The notes under the pieces are model-generated. The model saw only the letters and a list, made by a program, of their open reading frames with translations, made no database searches and was not told the origin of the DNA. 64,000 nucleotides of DNA from Lactarius indigo (lineage: Eukaryota > Basidiomycota > Agaricomycetes > Russulales > Russulaceae). The stretch spans positions 682,001-746,000 of the forward strand of contig JAFKAC010000024.1 in assembly GCA_025766275.1 (NCBI GenBank). Direction: 5' to 3'. Positions 51,355 through 63,197 of the stretch are shown in pieces (within the stretch, counting starts at the first letter, position 1; every line of letters starts with the position of its first letter). The position numbers and the translations under genes were made by a program.

Positions 51355-54007
51355 CTACGCGGCGAGCATATTCCGCCACTGCTGTCCACCAACCTCACCC
51401 AGTACACGCTCGACCTCTGCCGGCTCCAAATTAAGTACGACACGCCGCGCCCCGCGCGCCTCGGACAACACGACGCGCGCAGCAAGCAACGCGTCGAGCA
51501 CGCCCTCGAGCTCGCGCGGCGCCGGCGCGCTGTCCGCGAACACGCCCGCGTACAGGTGGTGCTGGTGGCGGACGTCCGCCCAGGGGATCTCGTCTATGCC
51601 GGTGCGGCGCACGCACTTGAGGAGCGCGGCGAGCAGGATGCGCTCGTGCAGCGCGAGGGCGCGCAGGAACGCCGCCGTGGGCGAGTTCTGCAGGTCCCGG
51701 ATCACGTCCTTCACGTCGTCCGTGCGCGCTGCGCGCTCGAGCGGCTGCACGAGTTCTACGGTCCGCCTGGGATGATGCACCCCCCCCGTCAGCGGACCGT
51801 ACGATACGGGATAGACGAAGGACACGTACCGGCAGACGTCGAGGACGCGTCGGGCGTCCCCGGAGATGCTCGATACCTTCATCGCTGCGAACTTGACTGC
51901 GTCTGCCGAGAGCACGTCGGTGCTTCCCCCAAGTCGAGCGTGTACGATTTGCTCCAGCTGGGGTGTCGTATAAGGTTGGAAATTGATCCGAACCATGCCT
52001 ACCGACGCTCATCAGCACCCCAGCAGCGAAAAGAAAGTGTGACAAATGGGCTCACCGAGTCGGGAACGAACGCGGCCGGACATGACGCGCTCCGGAAGGT
52101 CCATGGTATTAGCCACGGCGAGGACGACCAGCTTCGAGCCAGCGAGCGTCGGCCAGTTGAAGAAATTATACACCACGTCCTGCTTGGCCGTCATCAACTG
52201 GTCCAATTCATCCATCAGCACGACACTGTATCCGCCCTTGAGCCGACCGACCTGTTCGATAAGGACAAAACGACCGACCAAGCATGACCACCTGGCCCGG
52301 CACTCCGGAACGACCCGAAATGCCGCGACAGGTTCTTCAGAGCTGCCTTTGCACTGAGACGCAGATGTCCGTCGGTCGACGAGTCGTGCCCCGAAATAGC
52401 CTCCCAAAGCAGGCTATAAGCCGCGCTCGGCTCAGGTATCCGCAAACCGTTGATCTCGACATACGTGAAGGGGTTCGTCTCCTACTCGGGGTAAAAAAAA
52501 AAAAAACAAACATCGCGTCAATTCTCCAGCAACAGAGTCATCAAAGAACACACGTTCTGCTCAGCCATGCGTTTCAACTCTCTCACCACCGCATGCACGG
52601 TAGCCGTTTTACCCGTCCCCGGCACGCCCGAGATATCTGTGCCAACAATGAGGGACATGTGCCGCCGCCTTTTTAAAAGAAAAAAACGCAACAAATACAT
52701 CCGCCGCTTCCCTCCTCCAGCAACTCCTCAACCGCGCGCATGACCCGTGCGTATTCTTCAGTCCGACAAGGAAGCGCTTCAGGACGCGCGCCAACATGCA
52801 GCGCATGCATCGCGCGCAACCACGGGTCCGTCTCCGTCGACACCTCGCCAAGCGCGAAAGCGCCGGCCATTTCGGGCGGCGGCGGCGGCGGGATGACAGG
52901 ACGACGACGGTGCGCGCGCGCGCGAATGGCGCGTTTTGAGTGCGGGGTCGGTGCGGCCAGAGCTGCCGGCGCGGTGCGTTTGCGGCGCGGGGTCGTGGGC
53001 GTAGGCGTGGAGGCTGCGGAAGCGGCTCGCCGACGTCTTTTGGAGGGCGTGCGGGGAGTCGCGGTGCGGTCGTCGTCATCGTCGTCGGCTAAAGTACGCG
53101 CGGTGGAATCGACGCCGGAGGATTCGACGTCTCTGTACTCTCCGTCGCTGTCCGTGCCATGTGCCGGATCGGCCCTCCGCCGTTTCACGACGGGCTGGAC
53201 GGCGACCACCCAGGGAGCACCGGAACCCCATTCGACGCCGTCTGCCTGGGCGCGTTCGAGGGACTGTTCTCGGTGGCCGTGCCAGTCTAGTTCGTAGTAC
53301 AGTCCACGTCGAGAGTCCACTGCGTTGACGCAGAAGAACGTGTTCTCTGTCGTGGATGACGGAGCTTTGTATCGAGAAGATGTGGGGGTATGACTTGTCG
53401 TCCGCGTAGATGAGACGGCGCAGTGGGTAAGGACGGCAGAGGTGTGGACGACGGAAGTTGCGTCAAGAGAGAGGTAGATCTCGTTCTGTACAAGGGGGGG
53501 GGGGGGGGGGGGGGGTATTATGGGTCATGTGGATGGCAACAAGGATTTATGGCGTACCGGCAGATGCCCCCTCTTCGCACGCAATTGCGCAAGTTCGGTC
53601 GGGCGAAGGAACCAGTGCACCTTTGCGAGCATCTGGGAATCCGTGACGGGCCTGGATACCTCCCATAGAGCAATTATAATGCCAACGCTTGGCTTGTTAA
53701 CGTTGGTCGCGAGAAGTACAGTGTCTCCGACTGAGAACGCTTCTGAAGCTACACTTCCGACCTTGTCGACACGCGAAGAGCGAGAAAACTGCGCGTAGAA
53801 TGTCGTGGACAAGTCGTCAGTAGACTCCTCATCGTCGATCAGGTCTGTAGAGACGGTGTTGCGGGTATGAAGTGGAGGAGATGACCACTTGTCGTCGCGA
53901 CGTTGCGAGAGAGAAGGCTGGTTGGCGAAAACGGTAGGTTGATGCCGCTTAGACCGTCGAGGCGTCTGTGGTGTTGTCCGACCCTCGAGCTCACCGTTGA
54001 CCGCCAT
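51355..54007 (-). CDS. orc1: Origin recognition complex subunit 1
   Basis: Orc1 is the AAA+ ATPase of the origin recognition complex that loads the MCM helicase. Exons 54007-53558, 53485-52693, 52636-52554, 52481-52279, 52225-52056, 51998-51830 and 51766-51355 sum to 2280 nt, 759 residues, with every junction in frame. An N-terminal BAH domain ([13 protein letters not shown]...VHWFLRP) binds nucleosomes in known Orc1. Then come a basic/acidic linker with KRRRR motifs, Walker [12 protein letters not shown] (about residues 417-427), Walker [11 protein letters not shown] (about 510-519), sensor 1 [11 protein letters not shown], the lid [15 protein letters not shown] and a C-terminal winged-helix region (SLHERI-like [13 protein letters not shown]). 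Codon use is very GC-rich. It lies 133 bp downstream of RNase H1 on the same strand. Confidence 0.93.
53494..53515. repeat. 22-G homopolymer (poly-C on the ORC1 sense strand)
   Basis: A run of 22 G on the plus strand. It lies in ORC1 intron 1, where its complement forms the polypyrimidine tract directly before the CAG acceptor (53487-53486). The length is likely to vary between isolates and to be error-prone in sequencing. Confidence 0.8.
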
Positions 54008-54140
54008 TACTGTCACGCAGTCACAAACGCGACGCGTCTTGTCACGGTCATCGGACGTCCGGGCCGGAAAAGTTTAATACACGGTAGCAAATAAGTTACA
54101 TCTCGTAGATATAAAGTCAATGCTCTGAAAATCCAGGGAG

Positions 54141-55385
54141 TCAACTCGAGTTTTCCTCCAACTCTGCCAGAAGTTGTTCATCATTAAGTATCATATCTGC
54201 GAACATCTGCCAATCAACCACACGGTGACGTGAGTCATCTCCCTTCCCAAGATCTTTGGCGGCGCTCACCGATGCATCCATAGCAGCCTTCTTTCTCTCT
54301 ACTTGGAGCCTCCGCTCGACCCAATTTGCAGTGTTCACCTCGTGTAGAAAGCATCCGCGAACAGCCAGTTTATCTGCGCCCTCATTTCCTACGTCACCTG
54401 CGTGCCCAGGTACATGTCGAAGCTCAACGGCCTGGCCGGCCTTTTCTCTCCAGGAGATCAAGGCTTCCGCGTACAATATGAGCTCCGCGTTTTTGACCGG
54501 CGTCCCCTGGAGTGTACGAAACTTTTTTTTCTCGCGCCACTTGGGAAGCCACTCGTGAATGCCTGCATATCCAATTAGAAAAAGTACGGTGAACCGGTGA
54601 CATAAATAAAATACATCTCATGGCGTATTTTGAGTCACTTTTAATGACGAGGGATGTTGATGTTATTGGGGCGGTCTCCAGAGCACGGATGATGGCCTAC
54701 GTGGACGTACTTCAGAGAAGGATTCAGCAGTGAATATATGAACCAACCGTACAATCAACTCTGCACGGTTGTTGGTCTGCCTACTGCCTGGACAGCGCTC
54801 GGAGATGTTTCTGCACGCGAGACGCGGTTAGTGAACTGGGCGCCTACGACCGAGAGCACACACACCGAGGATCACCAGGGCCCCACCACACGCCGATGCC
54901 ACCAACAGACCCAGCCTGGCCGTTTCTCGAACAAGCGCCGTCTGTGTACACGACGTCCACCGACGACGAGAGCCTGGTGGTTTGCGATGGTCCCGCTGCG
55001 GCGCTCAGCGGTGAATTGGACGGACCGGTGACGGGCGTTGGTGCGATTGTCGATGAGGATTGTGACGCTTTCGTCGGCAAACTCGAATCGACCGAAGCCC
55101 TCGTCTGGCTCAGACTTTCCGCCGGCTCGATATCGGACTCTGTGGGGTCTGGCGTGCCGCCGCGTTCGTTCACAAATGCCTCCGCTTTGTCGAGGCTCCT
55201 CAGTTTCTTAAACACCGCACGAGGATAACCCACCACCCGTTTGCGGCATTCTTCCCTAATCACAGAGAAAAAAGAATCAATGAGATTGCTCTCAGTAGTA
55301 AGGGTGGCGAATGTAACCATGTCTCGTAGATGCCTGGCTCTCTGCCAACTCGGACGGCAAAGTACACTCGGGACGCTTTTGGCAT
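54141..55385 (-). CDS. rnh1: Ribonuclease H1
   Basis: It cleaves the RNA strand of RNA-DNA hybrids. Exons 55385-55318, 55255-54866, 54810-54753, 54696-54615 and 54562-54141 sum to 1020 nt, 339 residues. The N-terminus (VYFAVRVGREPGIYETWEEC, GYPRAVFKKL) is the hybrid-binding domain of eukaryotic RNase H1. A serine/threonine-rich linker leads to the catalytic domain with VVYTDGACSRNG (Asp), NNRAELI (Glu), IKSDSKYAM (Asp) and PGHAGDVGNEGADKLA (His and Asp). All acidic residues are present. About 80 residues follow the catalytic core. The neighbouring ORC1 gene is on the same strand. Confidence 0.94.
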
Positions 55386-56623
55386 TGTGTCAGAGCAGCA
55401 GCGGACTGCGACAACCAAAGGACGAAAGGAGCTGTGGCTGGCGTGAGGGTGGTGGTGCCAGTAAACGTGTAAACGGACTGCTCTGGATCTAGGCAACAAC
55501 ATCCTAGTTAGGGTTTATCGTCATCTCTTGTCCCTTTGTGGCATTTCCTCTCTCTTAGGTAAGCCCTCGGACTCGATGGTGGTGCGGCAAAGAGCCCTGA
55601 AGCTGAAAGTGTATACATCCTCTAGTCTCCTCGACGGACAATCGGGGGCGCTGAAGCTGCGGGCCATTCCTTGATTTCTATAACCTTACCCTTCTTACTT
55701 CTCAACTGTCGCTCGTGCTTTGTTCGGTGCCATCTCTCCCTGTTGGGGTCCAGGGGTCTCAAATATGCCAGAAATCTACTCGACAGGTTCTCCCGCGAGG
55801 ACTGCTTTGTGCAGGCAGAAGGATCTGTACGCTCTATTTTATACTCCGGTCATCTCTCGGTCTTATACTGTCGTTGGGGCGAGCTACTTGAGCCTTTACC
55901 TTTCGTACACCAAAGGGATGCAAGCCGCACCCCACTTGATACTACAGTATTGAGCGTCGCCACCCTCTTCACCGTGCGCCACTCAGCGCCATGGCGATTT
56001 CATAGCGTGGGTCGACGACAATCCGACTGCAGCCGAAATGAATCGTGTACAAGAGGCGCTCTGACTTCTTGAGGGCGGTTATTGTGGACCGACCAACTGC
56101 GTAACGCTGATGAGTGCTCCCATTCGTGTCGTGTCGTGGCGGGGCGGCAGCAGCACTAGATCTTGACCGTAACGCATCCTCACATTCCGGTGCCGCACGC
56201 ACCCAACATCCAGTGGCGGCTCTCCAGAGACCCACTAGGCGAAGCGTTTGCTCTCCGCAAGCACTCTCGGAAACAGGTATGGAAGCTTTCGTTCCGCCTG
56301 GCCCACACGGTGGCACAATTATTACGCATTAACAATTCAAAAACTTCTTTGTTTCGAGAGCGCGGCGGATCTTACCGGTGGAGGAACATAGTGAGGGTCA
56401 ACCGGTCAACTCTCGTCACTGAACGGAATACTCATCACCTCGGTTGTCAGACTATAACCGACATGATCACATCATGACAACGATTCACGACCCCAAAAGC
56501 AATATGGAATTACGGGTATGAGACAATAAAATACACAGCAAAGAATCGGAAGGAAATAAGGCAATAATGTACCGAACCTAGAAGCTATCGAGGACGACGG
56601 TCGCAAGGAACCCATAAGAATGT
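55386..56623. other. About 1.2 kb without a supportable gene
   Basis: Upstream region of RNase H1 and downstream of the HMG-box gene. Open stretches on both strands show no domains. Confidence 0.5.
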
Positions 56624-57126
56624 TCATTCGTCGCTGCCAGGCTCCACCTGGGGGCCCTCGCCCTCGGCGCCCTCAGAATCTTCTGCTGCTGCAGCCTTCT
56701 TTGACCGCTTCGGGGTTTTCTTGGGGGCCTTCTCCTTTGCATCTTGGCCACGTTTGGGATTCTCGGGGGCATCTTTCCACAACGCGCCAATCTAGGTACG
56801 ATCATGAGAGAAGAAGCGGAGAACAAAAGGAGTCGAGACACACATGCTTCATGGCGTCCTTGTTAGTCTTTCCTGGATTCTCTGCCAGGTAGGTCTTCAT
56901 GTGGTCTTTGACAAAAAGGTTGTACGCGGAAGGAGGACGCTTTGGCTTCCCCTCGGCTGCGGAGGGGTATAAGTATATGCGCATGTATACGAACAAGACA
57001 CTGACTATCTTTGGGCTTTGCATTAGCGCGACGGGTTGCGGTCTTGGTTGTGGTTTCTACGGATAGAGTTAGTGATAAGAGTAACAAGTGACACAAAAGG
57101 GACACACCTGTTGCAGTCCTGGCCAT
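56624..57126 (-). CDS. nhp6: HMG-box chromatin protein, NHP6-like
   Basis: Exons 57126-57108, 57056-57006, 56956-56844 and 56791-56624 sum to 351 nt, 116 residues. A basic N-terminal arm precedes one HMG box (KPKRPPSAYNLFVKDHMKTY, NPGKTNKDAMKHIGALWKDA) and a basic then acidic tail (APKKTPKRSKKAAAAEDSEG). Size, single box and the SAYN/W-K-D pattern fit the Nhp6/HMGB group, which bends DNA and assists nucleosome remodelling by FACT. The tail is longer than that of yeast Nhp6. The gene diverges from the secreted glycoprotein gene, sharing a 346-bp upstream region. Confidence 0.9.
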
Positions 57127-57472
57127 GACGAGTGAAAGTGAAGAGGTGGAAAGGGGCCATAGGGAAGACCTTATATTGTAGTCGGGGTCTGAATCCTATA
57201 AGGACGCGTTTGATCAACAGAGCGAGGTCACGTGTGATGGAGTGAGTAGCACTTGGTCCGTGCACGAGGGTCTAAAAATAAACGACGGTAGTTATGTAAT
57301 CATATGAAGCGAAGTTCTTCTCGCAAATAGCCGAGAGACTATATATAACGTTGGCCGTCACCACGTCTTTTTTTTAACTTAACTACCTCGTCGCCGCCTT
57401 GTTGCGCACTCTTCTCTTCTCCTTTACATCCGCCTCTTTCTCTTCTTCCACTGCTTATCCTTGGTCGCCATA
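57127..57472. promoter_or_regulatory. Shared upstream region of two divergent genes
   Basis: 346 bp separate the start codons of the HMG-box gene (-) and the secreted glycoprotein gene (+). TATATATAA at 57340-57348 is 125 nt before the glycoprotein ATG and is followed by a pyrimidine-rich leader. No clear TATA faces the HMG-box gene. Confidence 0.5.
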
Positions 57473-58788
57473 ATGGCCCGCTCCGCTCTTTCTGTTTTCG
57501 TGGCTGTCGCCTCTGCTTCATTAGTTGCCGCCCAGACTCCTCCCACCTTCCCGGCAACGCCTCTCGCCTCTCTAAGTTTCGCATACCCTTCCCAACTCGT
57601 GCGCTCAGCTCTTGTTTTGAAAATTTATCTGCCAAACTAACTGACATTCGTACCTAGCCCTATAAAGCTGTTCCTGATACATACGTTCGCGGGACTCAAA
57701 CCGGCTACAACATCTGCAACTCGACCACCGAGAACCAGCAGTCCCTGTGCCAGACTGCGTTTGTCAACAGTATTTCTGGTGTGTCTGACTTGGCGACGCA
57801 TTTTGTGACCTTGAAGCTAATGTAGCGCTCAGACTTTTGTGTCTTCGCTCCTCCCACTGCCAATTCGACCATCGGTGACACGGAGGGCGAAGAAGTCATC
57901 TGGTGCACTAAGAAGGGTCATGGTGGTCGTTTAATCCCCGACGGAACTATCACCGGAGTTCAAGTCCTCAATAACAACAACTACATGCAAATCGTCGCCT
58001 TTATGAATCAAGTCAACATTGACATCAACAACGACGACTCAGGTGGAGAACTTGACCCTCACGGGCAGGATCTGGTGCGTTGTCTCCTGAGAGCACCAGA
58101 GAGTTGTCCTCTGACCGTTTGTCTTAAAGAATGGAAATCCAATGGGTGGTTTGTTGTATTCGACTCATTTCAGTTCGGACAACACGACTGTTCAGCAGAT
58201 CCATGAGTGGAACATGTTCGTTTCCCAATCAACTTCCTTATCTCGAGCACTAATCCTGCCTTCAGGTTCGTTGGTGGTAACGTCACCGCGCTCAAAGTTT
58301 GCAATCCCTCTGGGTCCAACCCCGCTGGTTTCTGCCAGCACACACTTGATCGTATTGGCATTGCATATAACATGCCTAACAATGCTCAGAACAATATCTT
58401 CGAAGTGTGCGACTCTGATGCTATGGATATCCCCGGCGTCTATACCTTAAATGGACAAACGCTTTCATACTCCCAGCCTGCCGAGTCCCTGGGCCCGATC
58501 TCAACAATGCCTTACACTCCCCGTATCCCTTCCAGCTCCAACTGCCAAACCTTCCAGAGCTCCGCATTATACACAGATCTTGCTTCCGTTTCCGCTCCAA
58601 CCCCAACTGGCGCATCGACTTCTACCCCTACCCCATCAGGGAAGAGCAGCTCTAGTTCGACTGGCACTCGTACTAGCAGCGGTTCCCCCGCCTCGTCTAC
58701 GTCCGGTTCCAATGGCGCTGGTGCAGTCACCGTCTCCCTGTTCTCGAGCATTCTCGGTGTTGCGTTCTCTGTCGCGTTGCTTGCGTAA
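57473..58788 (+). CDS. Secreted, probably GPI-anchored glycoprotein (mushroom family)
   Basis: Exons 57473-57598, 57658-57778, 57833-58074, 58130-58215 and 58266-58788 sum to 1098 nt, 365 residues. A signal peptide (SALSVFVAVASASLVAA) is followed by a Cys-containing domain: DTYVRGTQTGYNICNST, EGEEVIWCTKKGHGGRLIP, SGGELDPHGQDLNGNPMGG and PAESLGPISTMPYTPRIP. A serine/threonine-rich stretch and a C-terminal hydrophobic segment (SLFSSILGVAFSVALLA) fit a GPI signal. From memory, relatives are often labelled 'macrofage activating glycoprotein'; the biochemical role is not established. The fourth intron (58216-58265) is needed to reach HEWNMFVGGNVTALKVC. Confidence 0.85.
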
Positions 58789-59892
58789 ATGGGATATTTG
58801 ACGCTCTTATGATCTGGTATGATGGTCGCGAGTTCGTGGCGTAGTGGAGTGGTTATCAGAGATCCATGGCGATAATGGACGCTCGTTAGTATCAATTTGC
58901 GTATACCGTGCATTTCTTTTTCAGAACCTATTTTTTTTATCATCTATCTTCCGTGTGCGTCAATCTGTGAACCTTGGATTGCGTTTCTCTGCACAGTATT
59001 CGGAAGTATGCGTGTGCGGAAGTGGTTGATCGAATATAGTTTTATTAGCGTGCGACAATGTGGCGGGTTTGTTCGCTCTGGCGCCCTCATGGTCCAACAT
59101 GTACATATACATTTAGGGCTGCGCTCACCACTCACAACCACTTTCATGTAGAACTTTGTCGCCTTCACCTACCACGATGCATACTGGACGCTTGGGCCTG
59201 ATGTGGAAGTGAACAAATGTCAAGAACAAGGATATAGTAAAGCCAAAGCGATTGAGTGGTGTCGTGAAGGGGGCTTTTTTTGCCAATTGATAGTGACAGC
59301 AAGACTAGCGCCCGTCGATCGTTGACACGTTGAAGTGGCAGGTGAGAACTCTATTGCGACTAGCGAGTCCGACTCTCACCACTGCATCTCCCACTCAGAT
59401 GTCTTCTCTTTACAAGAGCGAGCGTGGACCGGCCACAGGTGTGACCGACGGGGAGGTCGTCCTCATGTTCCAATCCGGCATTACAATGAATCCGGTGGGG
59501 AATACAATTCCGAACTTCTCATTGATCTCGGGGAATTCAATCCCGAATTCTCATGAGGATAAAACGGCCCAGGTTGTTGTCGCCTTCCAATTGGCCATGG
59601 TTTGCGCGAGGCACCCCTCGCACCAGCGCTGCTATTTCTAGTCAAGTTTCACCCCCCGAACATTCTTTAGTCCCCCCCATCCCACAAACACCCTTCTTGT
59701 CCTTTCCCCTCGCAAAACTATGGTTGGGGATACCACCATTCATGTTGATATTGAACAAGGTGTTTCACCACCATCTCCGATACAGGGTTCTTATCCCCCC
59801 TTCATCTTCCATATCCCCTTGACAGCCGGGGCTCACGTCTATTTTTGACCACAGTGCCCACACTATCTGCCGCGACAGGGCTTGATGGATCT
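58789..59892. other. About 1.1 kb without a confident gene
   Basis: An 80-codon frame from ATG 59401 (MSSLYKSERGPATGV) could be an upstream exon of the next gene. It contains an imperfect 25-bp direct repeat (GGGGAAT...TTCTCAT near 59500 and 59530). No splice link could be established. Confidence 0.4.
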
Positions 59893-61961
59893 ATGAGTTT
59901 CAGTCCAATCAATTCCCCTCAGTCTGCGCAGACCTCCGACTCTGCCATCGAAGAAAAGTTCTCTCTTGGTGAGCAACGTTTCGCCCCCCCCTTCTGTCAT
60001 GTTTACTCACTGCACACACCAGACGATGGATATGGCAGCCTGAGCGCCCAGACTATCGACCAGGTCATGAGCGGATTTCATCGCAGAGACACAGGTCCTT
60101 TTGGCCAAGCTCAATACGGCGATCCATCAGCCAAGATATGGGGATTGTATCTTTCGTTAGCGGAGAAGTTTGACAAGGAACACGGTGACAGTTGGGCCGG
60201 AAACACGGACGGGGTGTTGGTATTTGTGCGTATACACTCTTGCCATTTTCCACACTGAGGTCGTCGTGCTCAACTTGAAACCTCTACCTTACATAGACCG
60301 GTCTTTTCTCCGCGACGGTGGCTACTTTTATCGTAGCCAGCTATCAAAGCCTGCAGCCCAACTCCAGCGACACCGCCGTCGTCTTACTTTCCCAAATCTC
60401 GCTGCAGCTGTCCGCGCTCGCCAACGGTACTCCCTCCCCACCCCCATTGACCCTACCCGATGCGGCTTCCTTCCAACCGACCCCTTCTGCCGTGCGCGTC
60501 AACACGCTGTGGTTCATCAGTCTTGGCATGAGCACGGCCTGCGCGCTGTGGGCGACCCTCATGCAGCAGTGGACGCGTCGGTACGTGCAAGTCGCCGATC
60601 GGCCATACGCGCAGCCAAAGCGAGCGCGCATCCGTGCGTTCTTCGCCGACGGCGTCGAAAAATTCGCGCTGGGAGCCGCGGTCGAGGTGCTCCCGGTCCT
60701 CCTGCACACGTCCGTGTTGATCTTCTACATCGGGCTCATCGACTTTCTCCTCAACATCAACCATACCGTCGCCTTTATCATGCTCTCCCTCGTCGCGCTC
60801 TGCGTCCTGGTGTACTTCGTGCTGTCCATCATGCCGCTGTTCTACCACAACTCGCCCTACCAGACCCCCGTCTCGTCGCTCTTCTGGTTTTTCCAACAAG
60901 TGGCGCCACTCGTCAAGCTCTGGTTCCACAAGCGCACCGAAGACGTCCAGCGCAGCATGGCCGAGCGTCGCGAGAAGATCGCGATGGGCATGCGTCGTGC
61001 GCTCGAAAAGACAGCTACCGGCCTCTCGTGGGAGTGGGACTCCTTGGCGCTCCGGTGGACGCTGATGTCCCTGGACGAGGACCACGAGCTCGAGGAGTTC
61101 CTCGACGGGCTCCCCGGGCTCTTCCGCACCTCAGCGCACCCGCCCGCTCCGGAGCTCCGCACCGACCTCGAGGAGCCCATCGAGACCGTCGCTGACAAGC
61201 TCCTGGCGACCTGCTCGACCGGCCTGCTCTCCGAGCCCGCGCGGCGCCAGCGACTCACGGTCTCCCTGAGCGCCATCTGGTGCTTCCGCCGGACGATGGA
61301 GCGGCACTACAACGCGGTGCGGGAACAGTGGATGATGCACGGCAAGGGGACGAACGACCCGTGGTGCCCGCTGTCGACCGAGACCTGGGTGATGGCGGCG
61401 AACATGACGACGGACGCGGACCCCGTCACGGCGCTGCGCGCGCATTGCGTGCAGGCGCTGGTCGTGATCATGCGGCGCTATGGACGGTGGCACTGTCCCA
61501 AGTCCGAGTGGTCCGCGCTGCTGCAGCGGCAGCTCGGCGTCTCGGCGCACGTCGTAGAGCGGTTCTTGCATGGGGACTCCCTCCAGCTGGCGGTGGCGGC
61601 GAACCTGCTCTCAAACGCCCTGCCGCTGCTGCGCAAAATGGAGGACGATAGCGGCCCGGCCACGTCGCTCAAGATAGAGGTCAAGGCGATTCTGGATTCG
61701 ATATGCCATGGACTGGACGCGTCGAATGTGTCGGAGGACCTGCGATCCCTCTTCGTTGATTCTAAGGAGGTCTTGGAGGTGTTTCATGTGAATGACCCTG
61801 CGTCGCGAGCTGGACGTAGGCATAGGACAGCGTTTGATACGAAAGGCCCTTGGTCGAAGGTCTTTGCTACTGGTACTACAGAAGACCGCAAGACCCCTGT
61901 GCGATCGCCTACACTTACTCAAACTCGACCTCCTCGACTGTCATGGGCGGCTCATCCTTAA
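59893..61961 (+). CDS. DUF6535-type multi-pass membrane protein
   Basis: Exons 59893-59968, 60023-60225 and 60297-61961 sum to 1944 nt, 647 residues from ATG 59893; an upstream exon is possible. The start of the domain reads IWGLYLSLAEKFDKEHGDSW, DGVLVFTGLFSATVATFIVA, SYQSLQPNSSD and LLSQISLQL, the pattern of the Agaricomycete DUF6535 family. Four hydrophobic segments follow within about residues 94-290 (TLWFISLGMSTACALWATL, VLLHTSVLIFYIGLIDFLL, AFIMLSLVALCVLVYFVL). The C-terminal 350 residues are cytosolic-looking and alpha-helical. The function of the family is unknown. The gene is very GC-rich. Confidence 0.85.
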
Positions 61962-63197
61962 TGATGGCATAGTATAGTCAATGTACCAGTCGTGTATGAT
62001 CATATTCTATGTATGTTGTATCGCGTGAGCTATGGCCCGGGTGTTCGCCTTCACTAGCTTCACTCACCAACCGCTACCAACACCAACTGGCCAAATCGTT
62101 AGGCGTGTCGGTTGTCGACGATCTACATTTTCGAGTGACCGACGAGAGTGAGCTCGTCTATCTACTCACCGACAGCGACGACAACGTCAGGGAGCGACAT
62201 CCTCGAGCCAGACGAGGGGAGCCCGCTCTAGAACGACTATGATCTGCGCCTCCAGCACCCTGGTTCACATTACAGGCGCGCACTGAGATGGTCGCAAAGC
62301 ACCTCGCGCCGCCCGCGGCAAGTTGCGTATACAATAGACTCGGGTATACTCGCCGATCGTAAATCGCGCGCGCGCATAGATCGTCTACCTCGGGACGCTC
62401 GCGGATCTCCCGAGGGGCTCTGTCCGGTTACCGTAACTTCCGTTTCATCCGGTCCGAGCGCCCCAGTGCCCCATCCCCGCCTCGCTAACGACCCGAAGCA
62501 CTTCGCTCGCTTCGGGGTCTGGCACGATGGACGTCCAACGCTTCGCTCTACCCTCGGACTTGTACTAAGGCACGCCAAGTGGCCGGTGCGCGGTACGTCT
62601 AGCAGCCTGGCTGCATGCACTGCAGAGGGCGCGGTTCGAAACAGCTAAGGAAACAGCCTCACCTTAGACAGGGAGGATCGAACCAAGTCACCGTAGGATG
62701 GGATTCCTTAGTCTGTACTATGTGCGTGTTGAAGTAATCGCAATGTGTTGTTGAAGCTACAGAAAACGAAGGATGATTTTTTTGCATTGATATTGATCCG
62801 ATAATACAGGCCCGGCGGTACAGCACAGTAAGTGAAGTCCGCGCGTCCGCTTTCACCCAATAACTGAAGGGAGCCAATTCTGATCTTGGTACAACGCTCT
62901 TCCTCTTTCCATGGATGTCAGGAGGAGAATTCTGTTATAAGCTTATAACATAGTCGCCAGCATTGAATCCTTCATAAACTACACTGGGGTCAACTGCCAC
63001 GTCGGGCCTGTATCTTCCATACGACATAAATATCCTGATGCTTCTCGGGGACCCGCTCGAGCTAATCCTTCGCCCAGCGGGATAATCGCAATATCTCAGG
63101 ATTCACGGCAACTCGAGCCATTGGCCATGAACTAGCCAATAAATAATACCATAATGCATACATGACGGCGTATAACTCGCCCGACCTCTTTGACACG
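61962..63197. other. About 1.2 kb without a supportable gene
   Basis: Intergenic between the 3' ends of two convergent genes. It contains an imperfect inverted repeat (GACCCGAAGC 62490-62499 / GCTTCGGGGTC 62509-62519). No gene seen. Confidence 0.5.

Noticed and set aside
62580..62645. B-box-like GGTTCGAAAC with a possible A-box
   Set aside because: No cloverleaf can be drawn; the flanking stems do not pair.
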